Position numbers and translations under genes: made by a program. From Lachnospiraceae bacterium (GTDB lineage: Bacteria > Bacillota > Clostridia > Lachnospirales > Lachnospiraceae), in the NCBI GenBank assembly GCA_017439675.1, contig JAFSIQ010000043.1, positions 58,045-122,044 on the forward strand: DNA of 64,000 nucleotides, written 5' to 3'. The notes beneath the pieces are model-generated. The model was not told where the DNA came from. It ran no database searches and saw nothing but the letters and a program-made list of their open reading frames with translations. Of the stretch, positions 1 to 9,163 are shown one piece after another (positions within the stretch are counted from its first letter, which is position 1; each line of letters begins with the position of its first letter).

Positions 1-885
1 TTCCGAAAAAGGAGCCTCCTGTATCCCAGGATGCCACACATAGACCACCTCTTTAATATCCGAATACGCAACGTAATATGTCTGTTTCTTCAACTTTAAT
101 GCTAAAAATGATTTTTTCAGCACTAGGTTTTTTAAAGACATTTCTCTCCAAAGCACTACACAGAAGAAAAATCCAAAGGCAATGACTATACAAATAAACA
201 CGAATGACCATTTATCACCTGTATCCATAAACTTTATATCATTATCTATATAAGCCACAACAACACTAATAACACAAACCACACACAGAATAAAAATTGT
301 ATTAGGTGCATTATCAAACTTTCGTTTCTTCACCTTAATTTCACCATTCACGCCATAATGCCAAGAAACTGGCCGGTTTGTTAATACATCCCCTGTATCT
401 TCAAACAAGCGAAGTAGTGTATTACGCGTTTTTCTATCTTCCACGTAAAATCCTAAGTATGTCATTACAAACAAAAACAACAGAAATAAAACACCTAAAA
501 AAATCAATTCCCCACATGTACCCGTTGTGAAAAACAGATATGTTCCTGATACCATAATCAACATACATGTACAAAGAAAAAACAAGAAAAAAGCATTGAT
601 TCCATGAGACAACGACGTCTGAATTGACAATATAACTTCGTCCCCTTCTTCTCTATAGCTTCCTTTCATTATAGGTAAAAAGGAATTGTAGTAAAATCCT
701 CGAGATTCTAACAAGGGGCTAATACAAAAACCTTCTTTCGTTACTTCACCCTTAAAGTACTTTCCTCTAGTGCGTGGACCAAACCCACCTTCAGCCACCA
801 CATCGTCCAAACGCTGATATACTTCAGACCTTGACAGACCTGTATGAATCTCATATTCATTTGTTGGAATTATACGTAGCTTCAT
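1..885 (-). CDS. Membrane protein of unknown family, 3' end outside window
   Basis: An open frame runs from an ATG at 885 to the window edge without a stop, giving at least 295 residues (MKLRIIPTNEYEIHTG...). A GGGAG ribosome site precedes the start. The first 95 residues look soluble; hydrophobic stretches lie at about 97-120, 126-147, 197-214 and 227-246, so four membrane segments arranged as two hairpins are likely. The part after the last segment (LKKSFLALKLKKQTYYVAYSDIKEVVY) resembles the soluble tail of PH-like membrane proteins, but I cannot assign a family. It is the last visible member of a minus-strand block of unrecognised genes. Confidence 0.75.
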   Translation of the reverse strand, partial: MKLRIIPTNEYEIHTGLSRSEVYQRLDDVVAEGGFGPRTRGKYFKGEVTKEGFCISPLLESRGFYYNSFLPIMKGSYREEGDEVILSIQTSLSHGINAFFLFFLCTCMLIMVSGTYLFFTTGTCGELIFLGVLFLLFLFVMTYLGFYVEDRKTRNTLLRLFEDTGDVLTNRPVSWHYGVNGEIKVKKRKFDNAPNTIFILCVVCVISVVVAYIDNDIKFMDTGDKWSFVFICIVIAFGFFFCVVLWREMSLKNLVLKKSFLALKLKKQTYYVAYSDIKEVVYVWHPGIQEAPFSE

Positions 886-957
886 TTCTTATTCTCCCAT
901 GTAATTCTGCATTTTCTATTATAATCATCGTATTGAAATCCTACTAATGTAACCCTC

Positions 958-2007
958 TCACAAAGCACATTCCTCAAACATCGCCAAATCAATTTTCCTA
1001 TCAGCAACTGGCGTTGATACAAAGCGGAATCCAAGTTGTTCCGCATAGGTCAAGGCAAATCGGTACACAATCTCTGGCTGTTGATAAATATCCTTCCCTT
1101 TCTTTTCCCAAAGCCACTTTTCCAAATTGCGAAATTCCCTCTCCAAATCATTTTGTTTCTTACCTATTGTTCCAATTCCAATATCATATACACAGCTTAT
1201 AAGACCATATACACAAGCATCCATATTAGTCTTTAATCCTCTAACTTTTTCTACATCCAAATGTTTCATCAAACCGTGTTGTCTATATTCTGCACATTGC
1301 AAAAACCACATTTGCAATAACGCTTCCACTAAATAAATGGAATCAGTCTCGACATCCATAACCTTTGTTAGTTCTCTTAATTTTTCGATAGAAATTTCAC
1401 CTTCTGGTATCAAATCTGAAGCTACAATACCTAAGAAATATTGATAAAGCTCAGTGTTCACATCTCCCACCAAGCATTTACACTTTTTCTTTTCCACAAT
1501 GGTAAGGGAACGCAATTGCATAACTGAAATCGCTTCCTGTGAAACCTCCACATACCTTCCGTCTTCATCCAATTCCTTTTCTTTCAAATAAACCTTTCCC
1601 TTTTGTATCCCCCATTCCTCTTGTAATGCATAATCTGAAACAAGTCCTTTGTATGAAAAATCAGTTGGTTCAGCACTCTCTACAAATGCAATAAAATACT
1701 TCATTATATTTCTCAACTCGCCCTCAGACAATGTACTGTCCCCACAGCGAATCATTAAGCCATGGCCATAGAACACCTCCATGCAAAACAAAATGTTATC
1801 TTCTCTCTCCACCTCGATATAATAACAAAACGCATCATCTTCCATATCATAAGCCACGTACTTTGTCTGTCCGAAGCGAGTAATCATTTTTCCCCATACC
1901 AAAATGACATCCTCTGTATCAAATTTCCACTCCAGTGTGACATCCTTATTTCCAATTGTATTTATAAATCTATCCCTTGTAACATTTTGAAACTTATATT
2001 CACTCAT
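958..2007 (-). CDS. Hypothetical soluble protein, 349 aa
   Basis: Start chosen at the ATG at 2007 (MSEYKFQNVTRDRF) because GAGAGG lies about 8 nt upstream; an in-frame start 28 codons earlier has no good ribosome site. No signal peptide or membrane segment is seen. The first ~130 residues are beta-rich and the last ~150 helical. No motif I recognise. It sits 72 nt upstream of the membrane protein at the window edge, on the same strand, so the two are probably cotranscribed. Confidence 0.7.
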   Translation of the reverse strand: MSEYKFQNVTRDRFINTIGNKDVTLEWKFDTEDVILVWGKMITRFGQTKYVAYDMEDDAFCYYIEVEREDNILFCMEVFYGHGLMIRCGDSTLSEGELRNIMKYFIAFVESAEPTDFSYKGLVSDYALQEEWGIQKGKVYLKEKELDEDGRYVEVSQEAISVMQLRSLTIVEKKKCKCLVGDVNTELYQYFLGIVASDLIPEGEISIEKLRELTKVMDVETDSIYLVEALLQMWFLQCAEYRQHGLMKHLDVEKVRGLKTNMDACVYGLISCVYDIGIGTIGKKQNDLEREFRNLEKWLWEKKGKDIYQQPEIVYRFALTYAEQLGFRFVSTPVADRKIDLAMFEECAL

Positions 2008-2195
2008 TTGATTTTCCTCTCTCCCCATTTTTTTCAAATGTAATAAGGGACCATTCTTTCCCCCACGAAACATGCTTTCCGTACCAACCATTTGCGGTGC
2101 TCGGCATCAACTTGATATAACAAATATATTTTCTCTTTATCGGTATACACATCTCCCTGTACCTTTTGGCTTTCATTGTCCTTCCCACAATAAAC

Positions 2196-3047
2196 TCACA
2201 ATACACATTTATCCAATAATGCTCTCGCCTCATCCACAACACTTAGTAGATTTCCATGTGCAACCACATAGTCTAAATGTGCTTTAGCATTTACATATTC
2301 ATCATCCACAATATCTAACTTAGCAAGTTTCATATGTATACCAACTTTATTCAACGTCGTCGTTTGCTGATCTAACAAATGATTCGCTAGTTCTCTTGCC
2401 TCTGTATTCCTTTCATCCCACATCAACTCATGTAACGTCACATAATTCATTACCTGCTGATATAACTGTTTTTCCGTTTTGTACTGTTTATGAATACGAT
2501 TCGGCAATTTCTCCAAATCTTTCTTTACCGCATCAAAGGATGGTCTATCCTTGTTCAAAACACTATAATTAGCAAATTCATTTAATCGAATGGATTCTGC
2601 CTGCATGGTCAACTTCTTAAATTTCACTTTTTTCAGATATTCCAATCCCTCTGTTTCTCTTTCTTTGATGCAACGACAACATTGTGCTTTATAAAGGAAA
2701 ATAGTACTCTTGGCACGTTGTTTTTTCACCTTTTTTTCTAGCACATCCATCACATCATAAAACTTAATCGGGTCACAATCAAACACGAAAATATCTCGCA
2801 AATGCATAGTACGAACATGTACAAGTAACTTACATATCAGAAATACAATTACCTCTATCAATACCAACCCCCAGGTTGCAAGAGTAAGCTTTTGAAAGAG
2901 AATATATACTAATAATGCCACCAAAATAACTATACTAGTCCAACCTGTAACCCTTGTCTTTCGCATATGCTTTTTCACTACTTCGTCAGCACTGCAATTA
3001 TAATAAATGCTATGTTTTTCTTGTATATTTGACTCCTGCTTCTTCAT
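2196..3047 (-). CDS. Membrane-anchored hypothetical protein, 283 aa
   Basis: Start at 3047 (MKKQESNIQEKH) follows TAGGAGAG at good spacing; the longer open frame would run into the preceding gene. Two hydrophobic segments (about residues 36-51 and 57-76) form a hairpin, followed by a ~200-residue helical, charged cytoplasmic part rich in Lys and Glu that looks like a TPR-type helical repeat (pattern LxxxxxLxxxxxxxA with 'EYVNAKAHLDYVV' near the C-terminus). Function unknown. It follows the gene at 3071-3820 with a 23-nt gap, so it belongs to the same operon. Confidence 0.7.
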   Translation of the reverse strand: MKKQESNIQEKHSIYYNCSADEVVKKHMRKTRVTGWTSIVILVALLVYILFQKLTLATWGLVLIEVIVFLICKLLVHVRTMHLRDIFVFDCDPIKFYDVMDVLEKKVKKQRAKSTIFLYKAQCCRCIKERETEGLEYLKKVKFKKLTMQAESIRLNEFANYSVLNKDRPSFDAVKKDLEKLPNRIHKQYKTEKQLYQQVMNYVTLHELMWDERNTEARELANHLLDQQTTTLNKVGIHMKLAKLDIVDDEYVNAKAHLDYVVAHGNLLSVVDEARALLDKCVL

Positions 3048-3070
3048 TTGCTCTCCTATCCGACATAATT

Positions 3071-3820
3071 TCATCTCTTTTGAATCTGTATTTTTCCTTT
3101 CACACTTGCTACATTGTATGCTTGTTCTCCACACCATACATTAAACTCTTCACAAACAATATTATAATTGTCTAATTGCGCTGTCGTTTCAAGATATATC
3201 TGTTCTAATCTCTCTTTATCAAGCTTGTAATTGTCTTCGTAATATAGATTTAATTGTATTGGAAATTCATGTAAATTATCGCCTGTATATCGAGGAATAA
3301 ATATCTCTTCTCTATAAAAATTGCCAGAATAAGCTTCTTTCGAATGTGATTTCACCAAAAAACACCAACTATAACATTTTAAGGATGATGTATCTATTTT
3401 GCTCGCTTCACCCTGCTCAGCAAAATATGCATATATACACTCAAATGCCAATTCCACTTGCTTATATAATTCATTTAGTTGCCCATTATCACCATACAAA
3501 TACGGATTTTTATCATCTTCTTTTACATAGCACAGAAACAAACACTCTTCACCAGCCATTTTAAATGAAAATCTGTAATCAAAGAAATTCGCAACATTTA
3601 ATTCTGAAAGTGGTAACCGCTCATTCTTTACATTGATATCCATTCCATATTTCTCTTCTAAAAAATCTTCTGCAAACTGATGCAAAACACATTGATCAAT
3701 AAATGCTGGAATAATGGACTTTGCCAACGGAACAAACAGCCAGCCCCACGCCACGAAACAAACCGCAACAAAGCTAGCTTTGACAAACCATAAGATACCT
3801 TTTCCTATTTTCGCTATCAT
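3071..3820 (-). CDS. Hypothetical protein with N-terminal membrane anchor, 249 aa
   Basis: ATG at 3820 preceded by AGGAAAGGAAAACAAT. One hydrophobic segment at about residues 9-38 is followed by a mixed alpha/beta domain with several Cys residues. No family recognised. It lies between a 56-residue membrane protein (21-nt gap) and the 283-residue membrane protein (23-nt gap), all on the minus strand; these three plus possibly the two downstream genes form one transcription unit. Confidence 0.7.
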   Translation of the reverse strand: MIAKIGKGILWFVKASFVAVCFVAWGWLFVPLAKSIIPAFIDQCVLHQFAEDFLEEKYGMDINVKNERLPLSELNVANFFDYRFSFKMAGEECLFLCYVKEDDKNPYLYGDNGQLNELYKQVELAFECIYAYFAEQGEASKIDTSSLKCYSWCFLVKSHSKEAYSGNFYREEIFIPRYTGDNLHEFPIQLNLYYEDNYKLDKERLEQIYLETTAQLDNYNIVCEEFNVWCGEQAYNVASVKGKIQIQKR

Positions 3821-3841
3821 ATTGTTTTCCTTTCCTGCAAT

Positions 3842-4012
3842 TTACAATGCTACGGCCAAAGCTAATGAAAGTAATGTGATTATTCCACATAGAACAATCC
3901 ATTTATCCTTCCAAAAAGAATATTTCTCTTTTCTTCTCATCTGCCATATCACTCTCGCAACGATATAAATCACAAGCGTATAGCTCCCAAAATAAGCTAA
4001 TAAATGAACCAT
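3842..4012 (-). CDS. Small two-segment membrane protein, 56 aa
   Basis: A short frame starting at ATG 4012 (MVHLLAYFGSYTLVIYIV...) with GAGGTGA upstream and stop TAA at 3842-3844. It encodes a hydrophobic segment at about residues 3-20, a basic linker (RRKEKYSFWKDKW), and a second segment at about 38-56: a helical hairpin. The ribosome site and tight fit between neighbours (40 nt after the lipoprotein gene, 21 nt before the next) support a real gene. No function can be assigned. Confidence 0.6.
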   Translation of the reverse strand: MVHLLAYFGSYTLVIYIVARVIWQMRRKEKYSFWKDKWIVLCGIITLLSLALAVAL

Positions 4013-4052
4013 TACTCACCTCTATCACTTCTCCTCACAGAAGTTTTTTCTG

Positions 4053-6320
4053 TTACTGATTCTTTCTCTCCAGTGAAATCACACCCAATCTGTAATATCC
4101 CTGTAATTGTTGCTGCCCCATTCCATCCATGACTTCTCGTACAATGCTTTGGAATTCTCCATTGGTAAGCGTCACATCTGTTCGTAAAACAACTTTACTT
4201 CCCAAAGATAATTCCTTAATAAACACATCTGCAATTTCTTCTTTCTCGTAATATTTCCCCACTAAATGATAGTATTCATATTCCTTACTCTTTGCAGCAA
4301 AATTCTCTAAGCTCTCTTTACAAAGATAACTCGCATCTTCCTTTAACATATAACCAGCTACTTCATCTGATACGTTTAATAAAATATTTTCCATCTCGTC
4401 ATTATCGTTGCTAGTCACATCCACAACAACCCAGTCATTCCCAATTTTGACCTTATTCCACGCATGCTTCTCGCTGCCATTCAATGTTCCTGTTACCACA
4501 ATGGATTCCACCCCCATGGACTTTGCCAAGAGCTGAAATGCCCCTGCATACGCAAGACAAACGCCCTTCTTATTAACCAATGCACCATAGGGTGTGAAAG
4601 AATCGGAATAATCCCCTAGCGAATCTTCCACCGCTTCATCATATGCTACATTGTCACAAAGATAAGCGTTAATTGCTAACACCTTATCTACATCTGACAT
4701 TCCATCTTCCACAATCTCATCTGCTACAAATTTCACTTTCCTGATTGTTTCATGTTGTTTCTGAACTCGTACCGTCTGTTCTTCCTCATAGATAATTGTA
4801 GCGGTTTTCCCTGACTTGGAAAAAGTCACTTCCTTCACTGACGGAATCAGCGGATTTTGATAATAAGCTTCATAAAAGGAATCTTCAAAGGTTTCTTTAC
4901 GAATTGTTCCAAACTCCTCAGGAATCGTTATCGTTTCCTGTCCCTTCAATAAACATTCAGCAAGATAACGGCTTATATCATTGGTTGCAACAGGTTCTGT
5001 TAAGAGGTTGTCACCAAAATCGTTCAAACTTGTTGAATCGTTCTGTTCTGAATGATTCCCTTCATTTGTGCAATCCTCATCACTTGCCGCCTCTGATTGC
5101 ACCGTAACCTCTACTTCCTTTAGCATCCCTTGCATTTTACTCTTAAGAATATTCTGTCGTTCCTCTAATGTCTTTAACTCCTTTTGATAAGAAGCCTTAT
5201 CAAACTCTTTTATATAAACCGTTCCCCAAAAATCTGTACCCTCAATGGTATAGGGTAATGAAATCATTTCCTTCGGTCCATCCTCCCAATCTGTGATATT
5301 CACAAGCTCGGCTTTTTCCACATCATACACAATGAGGCGTTGTACCATTGTTCCATCGCAAAGTTGAATCCATTGGTATCGAGGAGTCACCTCTATACTC
5401 TCCGCAAATCGCGCAAAAGAATACTCCTCTTCCCCTATTTCAGATTTGGCATAAGGAAGCCTACTTGCCATCTCCTTCTTAGAAATAAGCGTGCTTACCA
5501 TGGAGGTTCCTTCTTCACAAACCGCAATCACACCAATGTAGTACTCCCGGTCCGGCTCGTTAAAATGCACCATGTTCAGTTCTTGATTCATGTACTCATC
5601 CACAGTCTTAGCTTGCCAGGTCGTTTCTGTGGTTTCTGCAACAATATCACAACTCTCATACAATCCACTTAGTTCTTCATCTAACATATGTACTGCCTGT
5701 ACAATCAAATATTTTCTTGCACCTTCTACCGGCTCCCATGACAATGTTCCATTACCATATTCTGATACTTCAAAATGAAAATTCTTCGGTGTGTTTAACT
5801 CACCTTTTATTGTAAGCTCTGTGATTTCAGGAGCATCTAATTGCTCTCCAGTCTGCAAATCTCTCCAACAGACAAGATACATAGTTCCTAAATTACCCCA
5901 GTCCTGATTCTCATCTTTATCGAACAGATAATAATCGGAATGTTCTACTTCTCTTAACAACTCCGCACTAGCAAATACTGTGGAAACATTTAATATCGGA
6001 TATGTAGGTGGGGTCAAAGTAAGTGTCTTTTCTTCCTTATCCCAATCATATTGGCAATAAATCTTGTGTTGCAAATCCATATCCTGATAAAGCTCAACTG
6101 CGTCATCAAAATATTCAATCTGCAAAGCCTTAAAATCCATTCCGGTATCTAACACAATACTTTCCGAGCGCCCATACACATTCTCATTAGATTCCTCCGT
6201 CTGACTTTGCTTCATTCCCTCTGTAGTTGTCTCCTGCTCTTTTTCATGACTACAACTGATTAATTGCAATACTATTACAGCTATTAACAAACAGCCTATT
6301 CTTTTTTGCCATTTTCTCAT
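4053..6320 (-). CDS. Transglutaminase-like lipoprotein, 755 aa
   Basis: A lipoprotein signal peptide ends in the lipobox LISC (Cys23), so the protein is exported and lipid-anchored. Residues ~175-280 look like a fibronectin III-type domain. A predicted coiled coil lies near 375-400, and a low-complexity acidic linker near 408-445. The C-terminal third carries a transglutaminase-like domain (bacterial transglut_core type): Cys588 in KKGVCLAYA, His619 in KHAWN and Asp634 in VVVDVT form the expected triad. Such domains act as cysteine proteases, transamidases or non-catalytic wall-binding modules; the intact triad favours an enzyme. It lies 69 nt downstream of the anti-sigma-like gene and may be an output of that regulon. 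Confidence 0.85.
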   Translation of the reverse strand: MRKWQKRIGCLLIAVIVLQLISCSHEKEQETTTEGMKQSQTEESNENVYGRSESIVLDTGMDFKALQIEYFDDAVELYQDMDLQHKIYCQYDWDKEEKTLTLTPPTYPILNVSTVFASAELLREVEHSDYYLFDKDENQDWGNLGTMYLVCWRDLQTGEQLDAPEITELTIKGELNTPKNFHFEVSEYGNGTLSWEPVEGARKYLIVQAVHMLDEELSGLYESCDIVAETTETTWQAKTVDEYMNQELNMVHFNEPDREYYIGVIAVCEEGTSMVSTLISKKEMASRLPYAKSEIGEEEYSFARFAESIEVTPRYQWIQLCDGTMVQRLIVYDVEKAELVNITDWEDGPKEMISLPYTIEGTDFWGTVYIKEFDKASYQKELKTLEERQNILKSKMQGMLKEVEVTVQSEAASDEDCTNEGNHSEQNDSTSLNDFGDNLLTEPVATNDISRYLAECLLKGQETITIPEEFGTIRKETFEDSFYEAYYQNPLIPSVKEVTFSKSGKTATIIYEEEQTVRVQKQHETIRKVKFVADEIVEDGMSDVDKVLAINAYLCDNVAYDEAVEDSLGDYSDSFTPYGALVNKKGVCLAYAGAFQLLAKSMGVESIVVTGTLNGSEKHAWNKVKIGNDWVVVDVTSNDNDEMENILLNVSDEVAGYMLKEDASYLCKESLENFAAKSKEYEYYHLVGKYYEKEEIADVFIKELSLGSKVVLRTDVTLTNGEFQSIVREVMDGMGQQQLQGYYRLGVISLERKNQ

Positions 6321-6389
6321 CTGTTTATTCCCTTCATCTGTTGCTACTCTCTTCCACTATTGCATCTTACAACAAATTTACCATTGCTC

Positions 6390-7025
6390 CTATTCAAAAG
6401 CTTTCAATCTGTCTTTCACATAGCTTGTCATTTCCTGCTCTGTTACATTTTCACCCACAAGATAGTAGTGCTCTTTCCCTATATCAAATGCAGCCAAAAG
6501 CGTCACCCGCCCATCGATTGTCGTCTTGCCAAGAAATACTTCCTGTCCATGTATTGTCTGCGGTTCAATCTGGTACAAAAGTTGGTTACCAGCAAGCTCC
6601 ACCATTCCAATCTGCACAGTAATCCTACCCTCGCCAACACTGATTTCTTCCGTCGTTGCATCCTTATCAAACACATACAAATAGGACTCATCAAAATTCT
6701 TCAAGTATAGATTCCGCTCTTCTCCAAATTCTTTCTCTCTTTTTTCTATATAATCTCCATTTTCATCAGGAGTAAATTCCTGTACTAAATCCATATATGT
6801 AATTCGTGTATTCCATTTCCACGCACACACACATACCAAGCAGAGCACTGCCACAATTGCCAAGCCGTATTGCCATCTCACTCTATTCTGTACCCGTTTA
6901 TTTCTCCCCTGAAGATTTCTCTCCAACTTTTCCTTGGAAAATTCCATTGTTTTGGAGATGGCATCTTCTAATAATTGTTGAGATGGCTGTTGCTGTTCCA
7001 TAAATGATTTATAACTCTCTTTCAT
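6390..7025 (-). CDS. Anti-sigma-factor-like membrane protein, 211 aa
   Basis: Start at 7025 (MKESYKSFMEQQ) has AAGGAG at 7-nt spacing and overlaps the end of the sigma factor gene by 17 nt, which suggests translational coupling. A ~50-residue cytoplasmic N-terminus rich in Gln and Glu is followed by one membrane segment (about 52-70) and an extracytoplasmic domain with a DUF4367-like pattern (SVGEGRITVQIG...ITLLAAF style). Coupling to an ECF sigma gene and single-span topology are the standard layout of an anti-sigma factor; direct sequence similarity to a named anti-sigma family is not obvious, so the role is inferred from context. Confidence 0.7.
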   Translation of the reverse strand: MKESYKSFMEQQQPSQQLLEDAISKTMEFSKEKLERNLQGRNKRVQNRVRWQYGLAIVAVLCLVCVCAWKWNTRITYMDLVQEFTPDENGDYIEKREKEFGEERNLYLKNFDESYLYVFDKDATTEEISVGEGRITVQIGMVELAGNQLLYQIEPQTIHGQEVFLGKTTIDGRVTLLAAFDIGKEHYYLVGENVTEQEMTSYVKDRLKAFE

Positions 7026-7503
7026 CCCCAAACTCCTTTCCAAGTTTTTTCTTCAAAAGCTCTCTGCCCCGTGCAAGCTGGGATTTTACCGTCCCCTCTC
7101 TACGTTGCAGACACGCACTAATTTCCTTTACAGACAGCTCTTCATAATAGTATAAATGAACGACTACACGGTACTTTTCTGGCAAAGATTTCACAGCTTG
7201 GTATACAGCATAGCCCATGTCACTATCATCCTTCTCTTCTGACAACATCACATCTTCCATAAGGGGCAACGTCTGATCATTGGATTGTCTTTTTATATAA
7301 CTCTTGCCACAATTAGCTGTCACCCGAATCAACCAATTCCGAACATGTTCCTTGCTCTCTAACCGATTCTGATACCTCACCAATCGCAAAAACACTTCTT
7401 GAAAAATATCCTCTGCATCTTCCTTTGTCTTACCATAAACCAACGCAATTCGATACACCATAGCACTGTATTCATTTATGATTTGTTCTATATCAAACTT
7501 CAA
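7009..7503 (-). CDS. ECF-type RNA polymerase sigma factor, 164 aa
   Basis: Two-domain sigma-70 protein of ECF size. Region 2 is near residues 5-70 (YGKTKEDAEDIFQEVFLRL, the region 2.2 core-binding helix), region 4 near 105-155 (LPEKYRVVVHLYYYEELSVKEIS then REGTVKSQLARGRELLKK, the -35 recognition helix). The start appears to be TTG at 7503 with AGGAG 7 nt upstream. It leads an operon with the anti-sigma-like protein and the transglutaminase lipoprotein, so it probably responds to an envelope signal. The target promoter was not identified. Confidence 0.92.
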   Translation of the reverse strand: MKFDIEQIINEYSAMVYRIALVYGKTKEDAEDIFQEVFLRLVRYQNRLESKEHVRNWLIRVTANCGKSYIKRQSNDQTLPLMEDVMLSEEKDDSDMGYAVYQAVKSLPEKYRVVVHLYYYEELSVKEISACLQRREGTVKSQLARGRELLKKKLGKEFGDEREL

Positions 7504-7530
7504 GCCAATTCTCCTGTTCCTGTCATTTCC

Positions 7531-7557
7531 TGTGCAGCAATTTTTAATCGCTGCACA
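7531..7557. repeat. 8-bp inverted repeat upstream of the sigma gene
   Basis: TGTGCAGC at 7531-7538 and GCTGCACA at 7550-7557 form a dyad 28 nt upstream of the sigma factor start. There is no T-run on either side, so it does not look like an intrinsic terminator. It could be an operator or leader hairpin of the sigma operon. Confidence 0.4.
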
Positions 7558-7610
7558 GATATTTACATTTTAACATTCACAGGAATTCTTTACAATCACT
7601 TTACCACGCT

Positions 7611-8339
7611 TTAAAATGGAGCATTTTTAACTTGTATACTCTCTAAAACACCATCCCAGAAAGTAAACTCGACATACTTTGATGCATATTCTTCCTCATA
7701 GGTTAATGTCATCACTGACTCATCTCCAAATTCATTGGATGGTTCCCCATAAGCTACCTTCACGTCATCTACAGTTGCCACACCAGACTGAATTCCCTTT
7801 GGAAGAACAAACACCATATCATTTCCAGAATTATAGGATAAACTAACCCCAAAGCCTACAATATCACATTCTGCATATGGTTTGGGACTATCTGTCTGAT
7901 TAATGACATCTGCACTAATTTCATAGCTTCCATTATAAAATGTGCGCATCCCATCAAAGGTGTAGGCATCTAATTCTTCGCTGTCATCATTCTCATACAT
8001 CCACCCCATTGCTGTCAAATCTGCAAATGTCATCGGAAGCTGATATAACTCACCATTAATCACAATCTGATAGCTGTACAAGTCATCTGATAGTTCTGCC
8101 GGTACATCTGGTGCTTGTGATTGTTCTTCTACATCAACAGTCATCTCTTCTGTAGTTCCTTCCTCTGCCACTTCCGTTGTTACTTCTGCTAGTTCTTCAG
8201 TAGTTACCTCTTCTACAGTTTCTGTAACTGCCTCTGTTGTGACAATCACTTCTTCTGTTGCCAGACTCTCCGTATTACCACAACCTGTCATGCATAAAAG
8301 CATGAAAAAAATACAACCTGTTACAAATCTCTTTCTCAT
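7611..8339 (-). CDS. Lipoprotein with acidic Thr/Glu linker, 242 aa
   Basis: ATG at 8339 (MRKRFVTGCIFF) follows AAGGAG. The signal peptide ends in the lipobox MTGC, then a ~60-residue linker rich in Glu, Thr and Val (repeats of EEVTTE) leads to a globular C-terminal domain with Tyr- and Asp-rich beta strands. The overall plan, anchor plus Thr/Glu spacer plus surface domain, is common among Clostridia surface lipoproteins of unknown function. Transcribed toward the sigma operon but separated by about 107 nt. Confidence 0.75.
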   Translation of the reverse strand: MRKRFVTGCIFFMLLCMTGCGNTESLATEEVIVTTEAVTETVEEVTTEELAEVTTEVAEEGTTEEMTVDVEEQSQAPDVPAELSDDLYSYQIVINGELYQLPMTFADLTAMGWMYENDDSEELDAYTFDGMRTFYNGSYEISADVINQTDSPKPYAECDIVGFGVSLSYNSGNDMVFVLPKGIQSGVATVDDVKVAYGEPSNEFGDESVMTLTYEEEYASKYVEFTFWDGVLESIQVKNAPF

Positions 8340-8424
8340 ATGTGTTCTCCTTTTCTTTTTCAAGATTTATTTCTTACACATATCAATACTTCAAAAATTC
8401 GTAATTGGTTGCATTTTTTTATTT

Positions 8425-9048
8425 TCACCCGCCAAGGGTTACATCCTGTTTGCTATACCACTCCAATGCCTTGGTAAAATCCTCATCTGTATAATCCGGC
8501 CACAGATGATCCTCCACATAGAAGTCCGCATACACAGACTGAATCGGTAAAAATCCCGATAATCTACACATACCACCCCAGCGGATAATCAAATCAATCC
8601 TAGAGATATCCTCGGAATAAGGTTTTCCGTCTTCCTGCATACGGGATAAGTCCCACTGCCAGCCATAATTCACTAGGAAATTGACCTTAATTCCACCACC
8701 GTGAACCGAGATCCGAGTTGTGTATGGTAACAGTTCCTTTGGAAAACACTTCGAATTGCTGTCACCCATCACTAGCAACTCTACCCCTTCCTTTTTCAAC
8801 ATTTCCACCGCATCCACACATGCCTTTTGAAATGCCTGAAACTGCTCCTTCGGACGTTTGCAATTGTCTACTGTGAATCCATAGTATGTGATCTCCTTGA
8901 TTCCATGCTCCTTTGCCATTTGTAATAATTTAAGACCTGGCATCAACCCATGCTCATAACCATCCTTCTTGCTCATTCCCTGTCCTTCTGCCCAACGACG
9001 ATTTCCATCTGGAATGATACCGATATGTTCTGGTTTGTGTTTGCTCAT
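8425..9048 (-). CDS. Short cis-prenyltransferase (undecaprenyl diphosphate synthase family), 207 aa
   Basis: Start at 9048 (MSKHKPEHIG) is set by GAGGTGA 5 nt upstream. The family signature DGNRRWA is at residues 14-20, with Asp14 the catalytic magnesium-binding residue; further conserved blocks are GFTVDNCKRP and the C-terminal DLIIRWGG...RLSGFLPIQSVYADFY...LWPDYTDEDF, matching the UppS RTGG/RLSNF/LWPDF pattern with Trp for Thr. UppS is usually about 240-250 residues; this one is shorter and divergent, so it may be a paralogue making a shorter or specialised polyprenyl diphosphate rather than the housekeeping enzyme. Confidence 0.82.
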   Translation of the reverse strand: MSKHKPEHIGIIPDGNRRWAEGQGMSKKDGYEHGLMPGLKLLQMAKEHGIKEITYYGFTVDNCKRPKEQFQAFQKACVDAVEMLKKEGVELLVMGDSNSKCFPKELLPYTTRISVHGGGIKVNFLVNYGWQWDLSRMQEDGKPYSEDISRIDLIIRWGGMCRLSGFLPIQSVYADFYVEDHLWPDYTDEDFTKALEWYSKQDVTLGG

Positions 9049-9163
9049 ACTCATCACCTCAATTTGAGTATTGCCTACTAAGAAACAATTATACATATCT
9101 TGTTTCCGTTCCCTATCAACTGTCAGAACATATTATATTTCACCATCGCATTACTTCAGCATT

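Noticed and set aside
2000-2242. 80-residue frame on the minus strand between two genes
   Set aside because: It overlaps the start of one gene and end of another, has no ribosome site and reads like an intergenic frame.
7531-7557. Inverted repeat as terminator of the lipoprotein gene
   Set aside because: No T-run follows in either direction; listed only as a dyad.
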